Shown here piece after piece: positions 1 through 10,583 of a stretch of 64,000 nucleotides of DNA (position 1 is the stretch's first letter; each line of letters starts with the position of its first letter). Source of the DNA: Hippopus hippopus. Lineage: Eukaryota; Mollusca; Bivalvia; Cardiida; Cardiidae. The DNA is taken from positions 15,811,194 to 15,875,193 of the forward strand of contig OX328102.1 of NCBI GenBank assembly GCA_946811185.2, given 5' to 3'. The notes under the pieces are model-generated. The model made no database searches, was not told where the DNA came from, and saw only the letters and a program-made list of their open reading frames with translations. The translations under genes and the position numbers were made by a program.

Positions 1-39
1 CTGAAAGTGTTACGATTGATACAAGATAATTATATTATA

Positions 40-301
40 AGCCGTGCTCTGGGAAAAGGAAGCTTAATACAACTCCGTGGTGCATTATACTAAGCAAGTC
101 ATTACATAATTATGGATCCCTAAAATCCATCTACCTTAACAATTGACTGAATTATTGGGTAGAATTTTCCTTGGACATGCAGGAAAATTTCCAGCGAGCA
201 AAAAGTTTCGACTCATGTCAGCCTGCGCGGACTGCGCAGGCTGACATGGGTTGATACTTTTTGCAGATGCATTAAGCCCCCTTTTCACAGAGCAAGGCTC
301 A
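40..301 (-). mobile_element. MITE family A, copy 1
   Basis: Defines family A. The ends are inverted (GCCGTGCTCTGG...AAGGAAGCTTAAT at the left, ATTAAGCCCCCTTTTCAC...AAGGCTC at the right). A near-perfect hairpin with core GCCTGCGCGGACTGCGCAGGC lies at about 214-247, close to one end, so the element has a long arm and a short arm. The long arm carries GGATCC and GTCATTACATAATTATGG blocks that recur in every copy. No coding capacity; non-autonomous DNA element. The transposase that mobilises it is not in the window. Confidence 0.8.
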
Positions 302-579
302 TATATTCAATGGCTTTAAAAAGATTCTTTTCTATCGAATTACTTCCCTAACATTCAAAGAGTACGTTTAAATAAGCGATTATATTCAGTGTAACATTTC
401 ATCTTCTAACAGCGTAATGCACCTAACCACGACTGAAATGGCAATTATCATCGATTTCAAAAGAAATCACCCTTATGCCATCAAGATAAATTTTAGTTCC
501 GTTTGCGAATGGTATAAATCAGGAAGCAATATCTGAGAATTTTTCGATTCAATAATTGTAATAATTGGTACTTTTCATA

Positions 580-844
580 CGAGCCATGTTACGGCAAATG
601 GGGGTTAAACAGATCTCCGTGATGAATCCTACCAAGCAAGTCATCACATAATCATTGCTCCCTGAAATGCATTTTGTCTAACAATCGGCTGAATACATGG
701 GTAGAATTGTCCTTTGACATTCAGAAAATATGCAAAAAGCAAAACGTTTCAACCCATTTCAGCCTGAGCAGACTACGCAGGCTGACATGGGTTGATACCT
801 TTTGAAGAGGCATTTTAGAACCCCCTTTTACAGAGCACGGCTCA
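580..844 (-). mobile_element. MITE family A, copy 2
   Basis: Starts GAGCCATGTTACGGC and ends CAGAGCACGGCTC. Hairpin around AGCCTGAGCAGACTACGCAGGCT, with several mismatches, so this is an older copy. The long arm is at the left. Confidence 0.75.
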
Positions 845-867
845 TGATTATATTTTGAGATATAAAG

Positions 868-1081
868 GTTAACCCTCGACCAGCTAAATAACTGGAATGA
901 AACTTTCAAACTGATAATAAGACCCACAACTCTACCATTACAAACTTGATTTTGGGGAAAATATAATCTCCGTATCGGACAGTGTAGATTCAAGATCAGA
1001 CTGCACGTTCTGTGCAGTCTGATCTTGATCTACGCTGTCCGCAAAAGGTCCTTAATTCGCTCTCAGCAACCTAAGGGTTAA
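868..1081 (-). mobile_element. MITE family B, copy 1
   Basis: Defines family B. It is bounded by TTAACCC at the left and AAGGGTTAA at the right. The hairpin core is CAGACTGCACG-TTCTG-TGCAGTCTG, flanked by GTGTAGATYCAAGATC and its complement. The short arm ends CGCTTAGCAGCCTAAGGGTTAA; the long arm contains GAAACTTTCAA. About 215 bp and non-coding. TTAA at both ends suggests piggyBac-type mobilisation (inference). Confidence 0.75.
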
Positions 1082-1328
1082 AAAATCACTACTGCCTTCC
1101 TTAGAACCAATATTTATTCAGACAAGTTTACATCATAAAACATTTTGGAGTGTATCCAATATATAACTTCTTTTTTGCTCTTTTATATCAGCAATGAAAT
1201 TAGTTCTATGGTTAAATTATTATGTATTTTGATTGAATAAGCAGCAGGTTCAACCTTTGGAGGAATGCTTTCTTATTTATGTTGAAGTTTTTATTGTTTT
1301 TATCTTTGTTTCCTTTTTTACCCATTAG

Positions 1329-1550
1329 CAGATGACAACAATTTTTTGTAAGTTCAAACTCAAAATATTTGCAGACGACAAATAAAAAGTGGCTGAAATA
1401 ACAGGGTTTGTCTTTGGTAGGGTAGAAAACATTGTAGGAAAATGAAAAAAAATATGCTGTTTACCTGTATTTTCGCACATTTCCCCCTATTATGTTTCCA
1501 AAAGGCGTTTTTTCTTACCGTCGTTAAAAGAAGGATTGTTTTGTAAAGCG
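1329..1550 (-). mobile_element. MITE family C, copy 1 (degraded)
   Basis: Long-arm words GCAGACGACAAAT and GGGTAGAAAACATTGT are followed by a decayed hairpin and the short-arm words AAAAGGCGTTTTTTCTTAC and GTCGTTAAAAG. The central palindrome is largely lost. Confidence 0.55.
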
Positions 1551-1689
1551 TATTTTTTCGCTATCTAACTGAACATCTTTAAGCTTATCACTCAGCAATC
1601 TAAACCCTTATACCTAACAAAACCGTCTTCTAACGACCCCGTGAATTAACTGAATGTTATTTTACACCGCTTTTGTTATCATTTTAGTC

Positions 1690-1890
1690 CTATCATGGCG
1701 GCAGCTCACATATTCATGTATGTGCAAGGTTTCATCGGTACCAGGTCAGGGCTCTTAAATGATTTACCCATGGGCACTTCCATGAAAAACCCAGTGCTTC
1801 CATTCAGAGTCGAAACCGGGGCCTCCAAGTTACGAGTCCTATACTTTACCACTGAGCCACTGAGGACGCCATACGACCATGAGGAAGTAG
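1690..1890 (-). repeat. Possible tRNA-derived SINE head, minus strand
   Basis: On the minus strand, about 1872 to 1806 reads like the start of a tRNA (TGGCTCAGTGGTAAAGTA as A box, GGTTTCGACTC as B box). The remainder at 1700-1800 has no clear family match with the other SINEs here. It could be a different SINE family or a chance A/B-box pair. Confidence 0.3.
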
Positions 1891-1893
1891 GCT

Positions 1894-2122
1894 TTAACCC
1901 ATTACCACTCAATCCCTACTTTTGACGACCCTGAGAAAGAAGCCTTTAGAAAACATTGTGGGAAAAGGAGAAAATGCTGGTTACCAGCATTTTCTCCTTT
2001 TCCCACAATGTTTTCTACCCTTCACAAAACAAATTTCAAATTTTCAGTCACTTTTATTTTGTCGTCTGCAAATGCTTTCGATTTGGACAAGCCTAAAATA
2101 TTGTCGTTTGGTAATGAGTTAA
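1894..2122 (+). mobile_element. MITE family C, copy 2 (intact)
   Basis: Best early example of family C. Left end TTAACCCATTACCACTCAAT. Central palindrome ACATTGTGGGAAAAGGAG...CTCCTTTTCCCACAATGT with loop around GCTGGTTACCAGC. Long arm with TTGTCGTCTGCAAATGCTTT and GGACAAGCCTAAAAT. Right end GGTAATGAGTTAA. About 228 bp, TTAA at both ends. Confidence 0.8.
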
Positions 2123-2400
2123 AAAGAATGGGGATGGGGGGGAGGGGGGGTATGTCGTCGGCAAACGTTTTTTATCTATACAAATCTAAAATTTTGTCGC
2201 ATGGAAAATAATTTACTTCTGTACAGACAAATCTTTTTAACTCAGATTCGTAATACTTGGGTAAAAAGGTAAACAGCATTTTCTCCTTTTCCCACAATGT
2301 TTTCGATCCTTTCGTTGACAAATGCCATCGTTTCAGCTGCATTTGGTATTTTGTCTTTGGCCCTCTCTCCCTGCCGTCACTTAATAACAGAATGCTTATT
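2123..2400 (+). repeat. Family C fragments, tandem pieces
   Basis: A second long-arm fragment (about 2150-2212, GTCGTCGGCAAACG and CTAAAATTTTGTCG) is followed by a half hairpin (about 2268-2360, GCATTTTCTCCTTTTCCCAC then GACAAATGCCATCG). Both are partial copies abutting copy 2. Confidence 0.55.
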
Positions 2401-2627
2401 TCAAATAATTCGATGATTTAAAAGCCAATCCCTCCAGTTTAACACGCAACACGAAAGCCTTGAATTTCATCTGAATTAGTAATAAGTGTCAACCCCAAAT
2501 TCTTCATTCTTTAACCTACCTTTCTCTTGTCACAATTTATTTATGCTTGTGTTATTCACGTTATTTGTCTATAATGCTATTGTGCTCCTGTATTTACATT
2601 TTGTGAATTTGAGCCATTAAAAGATTA

Positions 2628-2629
<2 letters not shown>

Positions 2630-2664
<35 letters not shown>
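2630..2664. repeat. (GTCT)n microsatellite
   Basis: About nine uninterrupted CTGT/GTCT units. It lies in otherwise unannotated sequence just after an AT-rich stretch. Confidence 0.95.
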
Positions 2665-2774
2665 GCAAATGTTATGCACTAGTCGAAAATGTTATCATCT
2701 GGTAAAGAGCTAATTGATACAAAAAGGCTGATAAGCCGGCTCATTAATCTGGTGCTACTTTTTGGTGTAGTTCG

Positions 2775-3031
2775 TCTGTGTTAGAGTTTATCGCTGTTTT
2801 AACAGCTTATGTCATATCACGGCGGTCAGTAGGCCTACATCTACGCAGGTTTTTTTTCCCAGTACTGACACTACTTTCTTTTCAAGCCACTGACAACTTT
2901 CCTACATGCATCAGAGGTGAGAGGCGAAAAATCGCTGGAAAGAAAGTTTGCCTCAATCAGGTATCGAACCCGCAACCTTCAAGTCACGAGTCAGATACGC
3001 TATTTACTGATCGAGCTACCCAGCCGGGTTA
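2775..3031 (-). mobile_element. tRNA-derived SINE, copy 1
   Basis: Reads 3' to 5' on the plus strand. The minus strand begins with a tRNA-like head (about 3030 to 2951) having GGGTAGCTCGATCAGTAAA as A box and GGGTTCGATACC as B box. A SINE body with CCACTGACAACTTTCCTAC complement follows, and the tail lies near the TCGCTGTTTTAACAG block. The cloverleaf is incomplete, so it is not a functional tRNA gene. Confidence 0.65.
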
Positions 3032-3189
3032 GGAATGTGGTATGAAATTCTCTACGTGTATAATTCATCCAGTGAATAGTATCACGATAAGGCACGTCAT
3101 CAAACAGCAATAACATTTGAACAAAATATTTCTGCGCCACGTGGTTCTTTTACCTCTTTACAACGTGGCCACATTCTTTCCGAGGTCTG

Positions 3190-3345
3190 ATGGAAGTCAC
3201 AACCATAGTATTCATTCCTCTCTCACCGATGAACTTTCTTTCGACGGCGTTTATATGGGAAAGCAGTCAGTATCCTGGAAAGAATATTTGCGTGGAATAC
3301 TGGAAAAAGAAACTCCAGGAAAGCAAAACTGTATCAAAAAAGTTC
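3190..3345 (+). repeat. SINE body remnant
   Basis: Words shared with the other SINEs: ATTCATTCCTCTCTCACCG, TTCGACGGCGTTTATATGGG, AAAGCAGTCAGT and AATATTTGCGTGGAATACTGG. No tRNA head is left, so the 5' end is truncated. Confidence 0.5.
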
Positions 3346-3440
3346 TCATTAGAAACTAAAAAGTGACTTAGGGAGTTGTTTTGGGTAAGCTTTGCAAAGT
3401 CTGAGTATCATTTGCTGTTCTTTTTTTGAAACATACTTGA

Positions 3441-3688
3441 CTTGCGCTCTGGCAAAAGGTCCCGTGACGCATAATACCAAGCAAGTCATTACATGATTAT
3501 GGATCCATAAAGTCCACTTTGTTTAATAGCCGACTGGATTTTGAGGTAGAATGGTCCTTGGATACGCAGAAAATTTACAAATAGCAAAAAGTTTCGACCT
3601 AGGTCAGCCGAAGAGGGCTGTGCAGGCTAACGAAGGTCGATACGTTGGAGATGCATCAAAACGTCTTTTCAATGAGCATGTCCCATTT
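3441..3688 (-). mobile_element. MITE family A, copy 3a
   Basis: Long arm first (CTTGCGCTCTGGCAAAAGG). The hairpin is degraded to GGTCAGCCGAAGAGGGCTG. It ends GAGCATGTCCCAT and abuts copy 3b, giving two A elements in opposite orientations. Confidence 0.6.
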
Positions 3689-3689
3689 A

Positions 3690-3930
3690 AGCTATACTCT
3701 GTGAAAAAGGAGCTTAATGTATCTGCAAAAAGTATCGACCCAGGTCTGGGCCGAAACTTTTTGCTATCAGTCAATTTTTTGTATGTCAAAGGACCAGTTT
3801 ACTTCATGACTCAGTCGGTTGTTCTGCAAAATGGATTTTATGGATCAATATTTACATGTATGTGATGACTTAAATTATGTATAATACTTTACAGACATGC
3901 TTTAAGCCCCCTTTTGCTAGAGCTTGGCTC
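3690..3930 (+). mobile_element. MITE family A, copy 3b
   Basis: Short arm first (CTATACTCTGTGAAAAAGGA). The hairpin is almost deleted (ATCGACCCAGGTCTGGGCCG). The long arm with CGGTTGTTCTGCAAAATGG is complete to TAGAGCTTGGCTC. Confidence 0.7.
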
Positions 3931-4030
3931 CTTTATTTTTACAGCGATTTAGATACAAGATCTTGCTATTCTAATCTAGAGATCTCATATCTGCTTCCCA
4001 GGAACCATACCCAGTATCATGTTTGACTTT

Positions 4031-4536
4031 ATTAGTTGTACGGTCAGGTGGCAGGGGACTTGGAAACTTGTTCACGGCTGTGGTGAATCATGTCGCCCCG
4101 AGCCGAAGGCGAAAAGGCTCGGGGCGACATGATTCACCACAGCCGTGAACAAGTTTCCAAGTCCCCTGCCACCTGACCGTACAACGAATTTATTATACAG
4201 CAAAGTTTTACCATTCCAACGTGTGTTAAGCGAATTTTACCTGTTTTTTGGTTTCAAAAATTGAGTTCGCTGACGAAGTAGGATTTCCCTTCTGACTGCC
4301 CCAATTCAATGAAAACTGACGTCACTGGGAACTGACGTCACTGAAACCTTGGTAAAACGTGCTAAAACGTGCAGTTTGGCGCATAATCTTGATGTTGTGT
4401 TGAAAGTGTAGTCATGTATACGGGGCTCCCGAAAGGGAAACTGCTTTTACGTTGGTTTTGCCAGTGTAGCGGATATATATATTCGGGGCATATTATCCAA
4501 TCAGATCACGAGAAATTTCTTTGCAGTATAATAAAG
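4031..4536 (+). mobile_element. Family E element, copy 1, with perfect long hairpin
   Basis: At 4035-4185 there is a hairpin with perfect arms of about 70 bp and an 11-base loop (GAAGGCGAAAA); it starts GTTGTACGGTCAGGTGGCAG. The body after it is bounded by TTTATTATACAGCAAAG (about 4191) and its inverted copy CTTTGCAGTATAATAAA (ends 4536). Two TGACGTCA sites lie near 4318-4343. No long ORF. Other copies are at 33.4, 33.8-35.4 and 59.9 kb. Confidence 0.75.
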
Positions 4537-4596
4537 CGCAATGTCACTAAAATAACCGTGAGAAAGACAAGCAAGCAAACAAACAAATTTCCCTCA

Positions 4597-4665
4597 AAAG
4601 GGAAAGGTCCGCAAAAATAACTCGTGCCTTACGGCACTCGTTATTTTCGCATACCTTTCCCTTTT
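4597..4665. repeat. Inverted repeat (hairpin) beside family E
   Basis: AAAGGGAAAGGTCCGCAAAA and its complement TTTTCGCATACCTTTCCCTTT flank ATAACTCGTGCC-TTACG-GCACTCGTTAT. Two nested arms total about 30 bp, with a few mismatches. Origin unknown; possibly another foldback element. Confidence 0.7.
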
Positions 4666-5015
4666 TCGGCAAATATTTCCCCATATTAACCACAAGCTGA
4701 TGAAATAAACTCTATTTCTTTCTAAACTATGATACAAGTATGTTCGTTTAAAGTGAAATCTTTTTTATTGTCGTCCAAAAAGTCAAATTCAAGGCTTGTT
4801 TGGTTTTTATCGTTTTGCTGCATCAGTTAGTTTTTCGTTACGTCACTGCAGCTGGTGAGCATGTCAAAGCATGTGTTGTCTTTTTTTTAACCTGTTCTGT
4901 AGAAGCATTTTTTCCACGCGATTGACTGCTTTCCCATGTTAATAGAATGGGGAAAAAACGATCAACGGTGACAGGGGAATTAATCAAGTCATAATGAATC
5001 TTAATAAAGATTTGA

Positions 5016-5244
5016 ACCGGGCTCTAAGAAAAGGGGACTTAATGCATCTCCATAATGCATTATACCAAAGCTGTCATCACATAATTGTAGATCCATGAAA
5101 TAAATCCATTTTGTGTAACAACCGACTGAATCATTAGGCAGACTGTAGAAAATTGACCAATAGCAAAAAAGTTTCGATCCATTTCGACATGAGTCGATAC
5201 TTTTTGCAGATGTTTTAAACCCCCTTCTCACAGAGCATGGCTCA
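5016..5244 (-). mobile_element. MITE family A, copy 4 (internally deleted)
   Basis: Left end CCGGGCTCTAAGAAAAGGGG, right end CACAGAGCATGGCTC. The central hairpin is reduced to about TTTCGACATGAGTCGA, having lost the GC core. About 229 bp. Confidence 0.7.
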
Positions 5245-5249
5245 TTGAA

Positions 5250-5330
5250 TGAGTTGTGACTAGGATTCGAATTCACAACCCCAGCATAACAGTCCCTGTG
5301 TAGTAATTTTCGAGTAAGTTGGTCTTTAGA
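5250..5330 (-). repeat. Possible tRNA-like SINE head remnant
   Basis: The minus strand contains GAATTCGAATCCTAGTC as a B-box-like block with a weak upstream A-box-like block. Body and tail are absent. Confidence 0.25.
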
Positions 5331-6514
5331 TGCTGTGGTTGGTGTGATAACAGGTATCGTTGGAAATGAGATTAACAAAAACTCCGGGCAAAAAGTGCAT
5401 CATAATTACAATGAAACGAGCTAATTATCATTATTGAATCTGTGGTTTGTATCTTTGAGCATCAAACAAGTAAAACAGATATTTAAGTCGGTGAAAACGT
5501 CAAAAAGGAATCTTTTTTTTAAGATTTGCTAGGTAATCATAGCTCACGAAATGCCTGAAACTGAGGTTTACTGATCAGACTCTCAGCTGTGAAATGGATC
5601 TATAACGACTGCAAAAGCAACCAGAATCATACCATGGGTATTAAAAGGGTAAGTAAAAACATAGACCGAAGTATACGGGTGGAGTTTTAAGACCGTATCT
5701 AGAAAAAAGTCGATAAGAAAACGAAACTTTATGTATAATACATTTTCCAGATTATGCCGCTTTCTCTCCTTAATCGATGATGCGTGAGCGTACCTTTGAA
5801 AATTACTGGTGATTCTTCTAAGTGTATGGATCAAGATCAGGTTGTAATGAACCCATAGATGGATATTAGATCTATAGTTCAAGCCTTTCCGTTATATATC
5901 ATCGTAGCTTCTGATCCAAACGCAGTCCATATTGCTTTACTAACTAATTTTCGAAACCGATTTTCAGCACACAATGATGAAACTTACTAAATAAGAATAA
6001 TCAAAATGGACAATGGATTAATCTATTAGTACACTTTAACATTTTCGTAAGATAACGAATTATGATCGATGTCTGAAAAAGTTTTACACATTTTTGAAAC
6101 GTTAATAACTATTCAGTTTTTCAGCGTAGCTGAATGAGCTGGCTTTTGACCTACATGTATACCATTTGGTAATGATGATAAATGAATGAATAGAAATTTG
6201 TGATTGGTCAAAAGAGTAGACATGTTTATTCTAAGGGCTCCTGCCTATTTAATGGCAAATTTACGCCGTCTAACTTTTTTAAAGATAATTCTTGTTTATT
6301 CGTTTATCCAAACACTGTGTTTTGATCTCATGCATAGACTTACGGCTTGGTTTGAGACAATTATTGCATTAGTCTGTTATTAGAAGCAAAAAAGTCGTCT
6401 GCGAAAGCTAATATGTTTTTGTTAACTGTTAAAACTATCAGTTCTACTATTTTTTTCTGAAGTTTAATTCTCTCAGCTCCAAACGCGAAAATAAAGGCGT
6501 TTGCTGACGGCATA
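5331..6514. other. No recognisable feature
   Basis: About 1.2 kb of AT-rich sequence on both strands. Short open frames such as 5882-5583 (minus, 99 codons) show no motif I recognise. Confidence 0.5.
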
Positions 6515-6612
6515 GATCAAGCTCAGACTGCACAGGACTGGGCAGGCTAATCCTAGACGACACTTTACGCAAATTTTCGAATGCCCCTTTTCGCGTGTTT
6601 CAGGCCATATAT
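6515..6612. repeat. Family D fragment
   Basis: The right half only: ATCAAGCTCAGACTGCACAG, then GACGACACTTTACGCAAAT and ATGCCCCTTTTCGCGTGTTT. The left half and first hairpin are missing. Confidence 0.6.
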
Positions 6613-6884
6613 ATTGCGTTAAAAGAGTCTAAGCCTCGAAATAGTTTAATGCAAACTCATTATGACTTTTTTTATCAATTATTTTTTTTTTTAATCCTGT
6701 CAAAATATGGATCTTCTGATGCACTAAATAGAAATTGTTTGATGTATGCAGGTTGAATCAACTCTTTTTGTTGCAAAGAAAATAAATTATTCCATTTTTT
6801 TTCCCCGACGTCTGATAGTCATAATGTAATAGCAATATAAATGAAGAGAAGTTTTTGTGGTATTCTAAAATTATATAAAGAACA

Positions 6885-6955
6885 GTTTGGATAAAAGATC
6901 AGACTGCACGTTTTATGCAATCTGATCTTGATTTACACAGTTCGCAAAATGCTAC
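6885..6955. repeat. Family B hairpin core fragment
   Basis: AGATCAGACTGCACG-TTTTA-TGCAATCTGATCT only; no TTAA ends. Confidence 0.55.
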
Positions 6956-7511
6956 TTATGTTGCCGTCATAAGAGAAATTATTCAGCTGTTCTTTTTCAA
7001 TTTGCTGTGAAATAAGTTCTTGTGACTGTTTGAAAACTGCAGTGTAAGCATTTTTACAAATATCCGTTTTATTACAAAAGTGCTTCTAACAAAGCATGCT
7101 TTTTATTATGTGGGCGAAGATCACTGCTGCTGAAACAGATCAATTAGGAAAACACCGTGACAAATAGACAGAATAGGTCGTGTCTAGACTCAATTTTGTG
7201 TCTGTCTTGCAATATCTGTCGTCAAACTCCGAACAGATTGTTTTTGTAGGAGCTAAGTTCGAACACACAAACACTTCATAACGCACGCTCGATGTCTTTA
7301 TGATCGACTTGATCCATTAGGGTCCTTTGAAAATATGCACAACTAAGCAGCGTTATAAATAAAGCTTATACGATTGATGCGCGTTATTACATTTCAATCT
7401 AATAGTTAAAGGTGCACCGACTTTGAAAAAACGTACCTCCTACGGGTCCAAAGGTACTTCTTCGTTATTTCTACGGATTTTTTAAAAAACATAATTTGCT
7501 ATTTGTTTCAT
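6956..7511. other. No recognisable feature
   Basis: Unique-looking AT-rich sequence without an ORF above chance length or a family word. Confidence 0.5.
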
Positions 7512-7734
7512 GTTAACGCTTTGCACAACAATCCTTATTTCTACGACCCTGAAGAAGAAAAGCCTTTTGAAAACATTGTAGGAAAGGGAGAAAATGCTGG
7601 TAACCAGCATTTTCTCCCTTTCCCGCAATGTTTTCTTCCTTATCAAAAATCTTCAATTCATTGGTACCGTTTTAATCTTTAGCAGATGCTTCTGAATTTG
7701 AATAGTCCAAAAATTTGTCTTAGGAAAGGGTTAA
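7512..7734 (+). mobile_element. MITE family C, copy 3
   Basis: Starts GTTAACGCTTTGCACAACAA and ends GGAAAGGGTTAA. The hairpin at about 7572-7634 is ACATTGTAGGAAAGGGAGAA...TTCTCCCTTTCCCGCAATGT. Confidence 0.8.
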
Positions 7735-7845
7735 ATTTTTATCAACTCCAACTATAAATCTATATAATCTCGGTCTGTTTCAATGGTTGAAAATACAATC
7801 TACTAAAACTTAAAGATATTTTCACCCTATAGACTGGACTAAAAA

Positions 7846-7912
7846 GTTAGACGGTATAGATACAAAATCAGACTACATGTTCTGTGCAGTATGGTGTTGG
7901 TAAATGCCGTTC
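7846..7912. repeat. Family B hairpin core fragment
   Basis: GACGGTATAGATACAAAATC, then CAGACTACATG-TTC-TGTGCAGTATG. Terminal arms are missing. Confidence 0.45.
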
Positions 7913-7929
7913 ACAAATGTTCATGTTTT

Positions 7930-8175
7930 GCCTATGGGGCTAAAAGCGTTAATAACTTTCTGTAATGTACTTAAGTTTTGTCAAGGCGGCCAGTGCACCT
8001 TTTTTTTCTTGTTTTCCTTTCTTGGAATTTCCTTTCTTTTGGGACATTGGCTGCTTTCCCATATTGACAAAGAGAACCCCATTTTACGACTTAAAAGAGA
8101 GGTCGATTCAGTCAAAACAACTTTTATAAGTCGCAAATACTCTATTTGAGTAGGGAATCGAACTAAATACAAGGA
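7930..8175 (-). mobile_element. SINE remnant, minus strand
   Basis: Tail-to-head words in reverse orientation: AAGGCGGCCAGTGCACC, GGGACATTGGCTGCTTTCCC and a B-box-like GAATCGAAC complement near 8156. It faces the plus-strand SINE at 8207, forming an inverted SINE pair. Confidence 0.5.
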
Positions 8176-8206
8176 TGAGATTACTGGCCCTACCTTTAAA
8201 TCAAAG

Positions 8207-8405
8207 CAGTCAAGCCCGGTAGCTTATTCGGTAGCGTACCGGGCTCGTTCGAATCCAAAGCTCGACCAATTTCTCCCCCAGGATTGATCGGCTTCAGAAG
8301 AGAATTGTGCGAAGTATTGGGAAGAAGAAACTTCAGGAAAAGTATACATAGGTGCATTGGCCGCCGCGAAATAACTGATATAATGTTTAACGGCTACCAG
8401 TATTT
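8207..8405 (+). mobile_element. tRNA-derived SINE, copy 2
   Basis: tRNA-like head CGGTAGCTTATTCGGTAGCG (A box) and CTCGTTCGAATCC (B box), then AAAGCTCGACCAATTTCTCC. Later body words are GCGAAGTATTGGGAAG and GGCCGCCGCGAAATAACTG. The tail ends near ATAATGTTTAACGGC. Confidence 0.65.
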
Positions 8406-8482
8406 TCTGTTTTTCCTGTAATGTATTCAAAAGCTTTATTCCCCTTAGGGTCGTTAAGATAACCACTGAGTTGCTGTGGTCG

Positions 8483-8712
8483 CTTAACCCTTTACCACAC
8501 AATCCCGACTTTTAACGACCTAGAGGGAGAAGCCTTTTGAAAACATTGTGGGAAAAGGAGAAAATGCTGGTAACCAGCATTTTCTCCTTTTCCCACAATG
8601 TTTTCTACTCTATCAAAGACAAATTGCACCACTTGAGCCACATTAAAATTGTCGTCTGCAAATGCTTTCAATTTGGACAAGTCTAAAATTTTGTCGTTTG
8701 GTAAAGAGTTAA
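8483..8712 (+). mobile_element. MITE family C, copy 4 (intact)
   Basis: Left end TTAACCCTTTACCACACAAT, right end GGTAAAGAGTTAA. The hairpin at about 8541-8602 has perfect 28-29 bp arms (ACATTGTGGGAAAAGGAGAA). Reference-quality copy for the family. Confidence 0.85.
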
Positions 8713-8905
8713 GAGTTTATGAACTGATAAAAAAAAAAAATCCTCTGGCAGATGTGTTCAGAAGCTGGCTGTAAGAATATTCCCAAGAGAAATCAGTCGT
8801 GTGGTTGTAGAATTTTAAGCGATCAGTTAGATTAAGAAGATACTTTGATATGTAAATTTCAAGTTTAAAACCCGTCGATTTTAAAAGTTCTTTCTTCGTT
8901 TTTGT

Positions 8906-9116
8906 TTAACCCAAACCTGCTAAATAAGTCAAATGAAAGTTTCAAGCCGATAATAGATACCTAGATGTTGCCATTTCATATTTATCTTTTTGGGAAAAAT
9001 ATCTTCCCAGCTGACAGTGTAGATCCAACATCAGACTGCACGTTCTGTGCAGTCTGATTTTCATCTACACAGTCCTCAAAAGGTCCTTGAGTCGCTCTTA
9101 TCAGCCATGGGGTTAA
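8906..9116 (-). mobile_element. MITE family B, copy 2
   Basis: Left end TTAACCCAAACCTGCTAAAT, right end GGGGTTAA. Hairpin CAGACTGCACG-TTC-TGTGCAGTCTG near 9035-9058. Confidence 0.8.
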
Positions 9117-9149
9117 TGACCTTTTTGGGTCGACCTCTATCAGGTATTG

Positions 9150-9893
9150 AAGTCCATTAATTCAGAATTAAAGTGAAAACAGGAAAGATCTTTTGAGGAA
9201 AGACAGATGGCGTAAGAATTGCAGTAATTGGAATATGAATATTGGAACCCTTTTGTGGTTCAATATGAAGAGAGATAATGAAAAGTAACCGTCTAAGCAA
9301 TTGCCCTTTTTCCCTAGTTTTTTTTTTTTTTTTTTGTTTATTGTTAAACACACACACACAAAAAAAAAAAAAGCAATTAGTTGCTGGTTTCATCAACTGG
9401 TTTCCAAATAGGGCCACAAAAGAAACATGTCCGTAATTTTGACCAATCGCTAATAAAGAATTATTCATTCGAATATATCAATACGAAGAAGTGGGTTAAA
9501 AGCGAGCTGACACAGCTACGCTGAAGAAAAACTTTCCTCGCGTATACTCATTTCGATCTCTGAACCATGATGATAATTTGGATTATTGCGTTCTTCCGAC
9601 ATGCTTTTTGAGTCAAACATGTCTGAGGAAAAGCATAGCAGCGGTTCATACTGCTCACTTGAGAAAAGAAAATTACTGCTACACTATTTTCACAGAAAAG
9701 TTGCCATATACATCTATATGAAAACTATATTACCAGATAAATACATCAACATGTATTGAGTAAGTTTTTGATAATCCAAACATACCGATAGTCTGAAATA
9801 GATCTACGTGTTATTTCCTTGAACATGAAATATGCGAATTAACGAGGTTTGATAGACTTTATCTGTTTATTTATTTTCAGATACTAGAAACCA
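9150..9893. other. Unannotated stretch with a poly-T/CA/poly-A cluster
   Basis: Only low-complexity DNA stands out: a T-run (9319-9335), (AC)n (about 9349-9360) and an A-run (9360-9372). No gene evidence. Confidence 0.5.
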
Positions 9894-10103
9894 TTAACTT
9901 TTAAACTACTCAGTGAAATTAAATGACAATTCCCTAGCCGATGGTAACAACCCATAAAATTCCAATTTCAAAGTTTTTAGTGGCAAAAATCTCATCGAAA
10001 TGGGCAGTTTAGATCTAAAACCAGACTTCACGTTCTGCGGTCTGATTTTGATTTACACTGTCTGCTAAAGGACAATGAGTTGTGCTTAGGCGCCTTAAGA
10101 TTA
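9894..10103 (-). mobile_element. MITE family B, copy 3 (diverged)
   Basis: TTAACTTTTAAACTACTCAGTGAAATT at the left is a diverged long arm. Hairpin TCTAAAACCAGACTTCACG-TTCTG-CGGTCTGATTTTG. The right arm TTGTGCTTAGGCGCCTTAAG is decayed. Confidence 0.6.
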
Positions 10104-10583
10104 CAGAAAACTTTTTTTAAAGAAAAATATGTATAGCTTTCTAAACGTTACCATCCATAAGTCTTTCAGTTGAATTCCCCAAATACTACTCATTAATGAC
10201 AATAATGCGAACGCGATAATTGTTGTATTTGTTTACCGTTTTTGGTTCACTGAAAACATTTATAAACACAGGTCGTAAGTTGTGAATATACATGCAATTG
10301 TTATTTTACACTGCCAGTGCTGGTAGAGTAAAAACCCTGACATCTTTCTGTTCCTGTTAAAAGACAGCAATCACATGTCTTTGTAACTGATGACAAATTA
10401 AACGGATAGATTTTTTTCTCCGTGAATCTACATAATGGAACAAAGGAATTAATGATACGGTATCTGTAGCCTCCAAGGTCAAGAGCCATTTGGGCCATTT
10501 GGGCAAGGTCAAACATTTTTTGTGTGTTCGGATAGATTATTTTTGTGCTAAAAAAGGAATCTAAATCACGACCAAAAATCATA
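10104..10583. other. No recognisable gene
   Basis: A minus-strand open frame of 113 codons spans 10642-10301, but its first third is the family A repeat. The remainder (TEKKIYPFNLSSVTK region) matches no family I know. Possibly a fortuitous frame. Confidence 0.4.
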
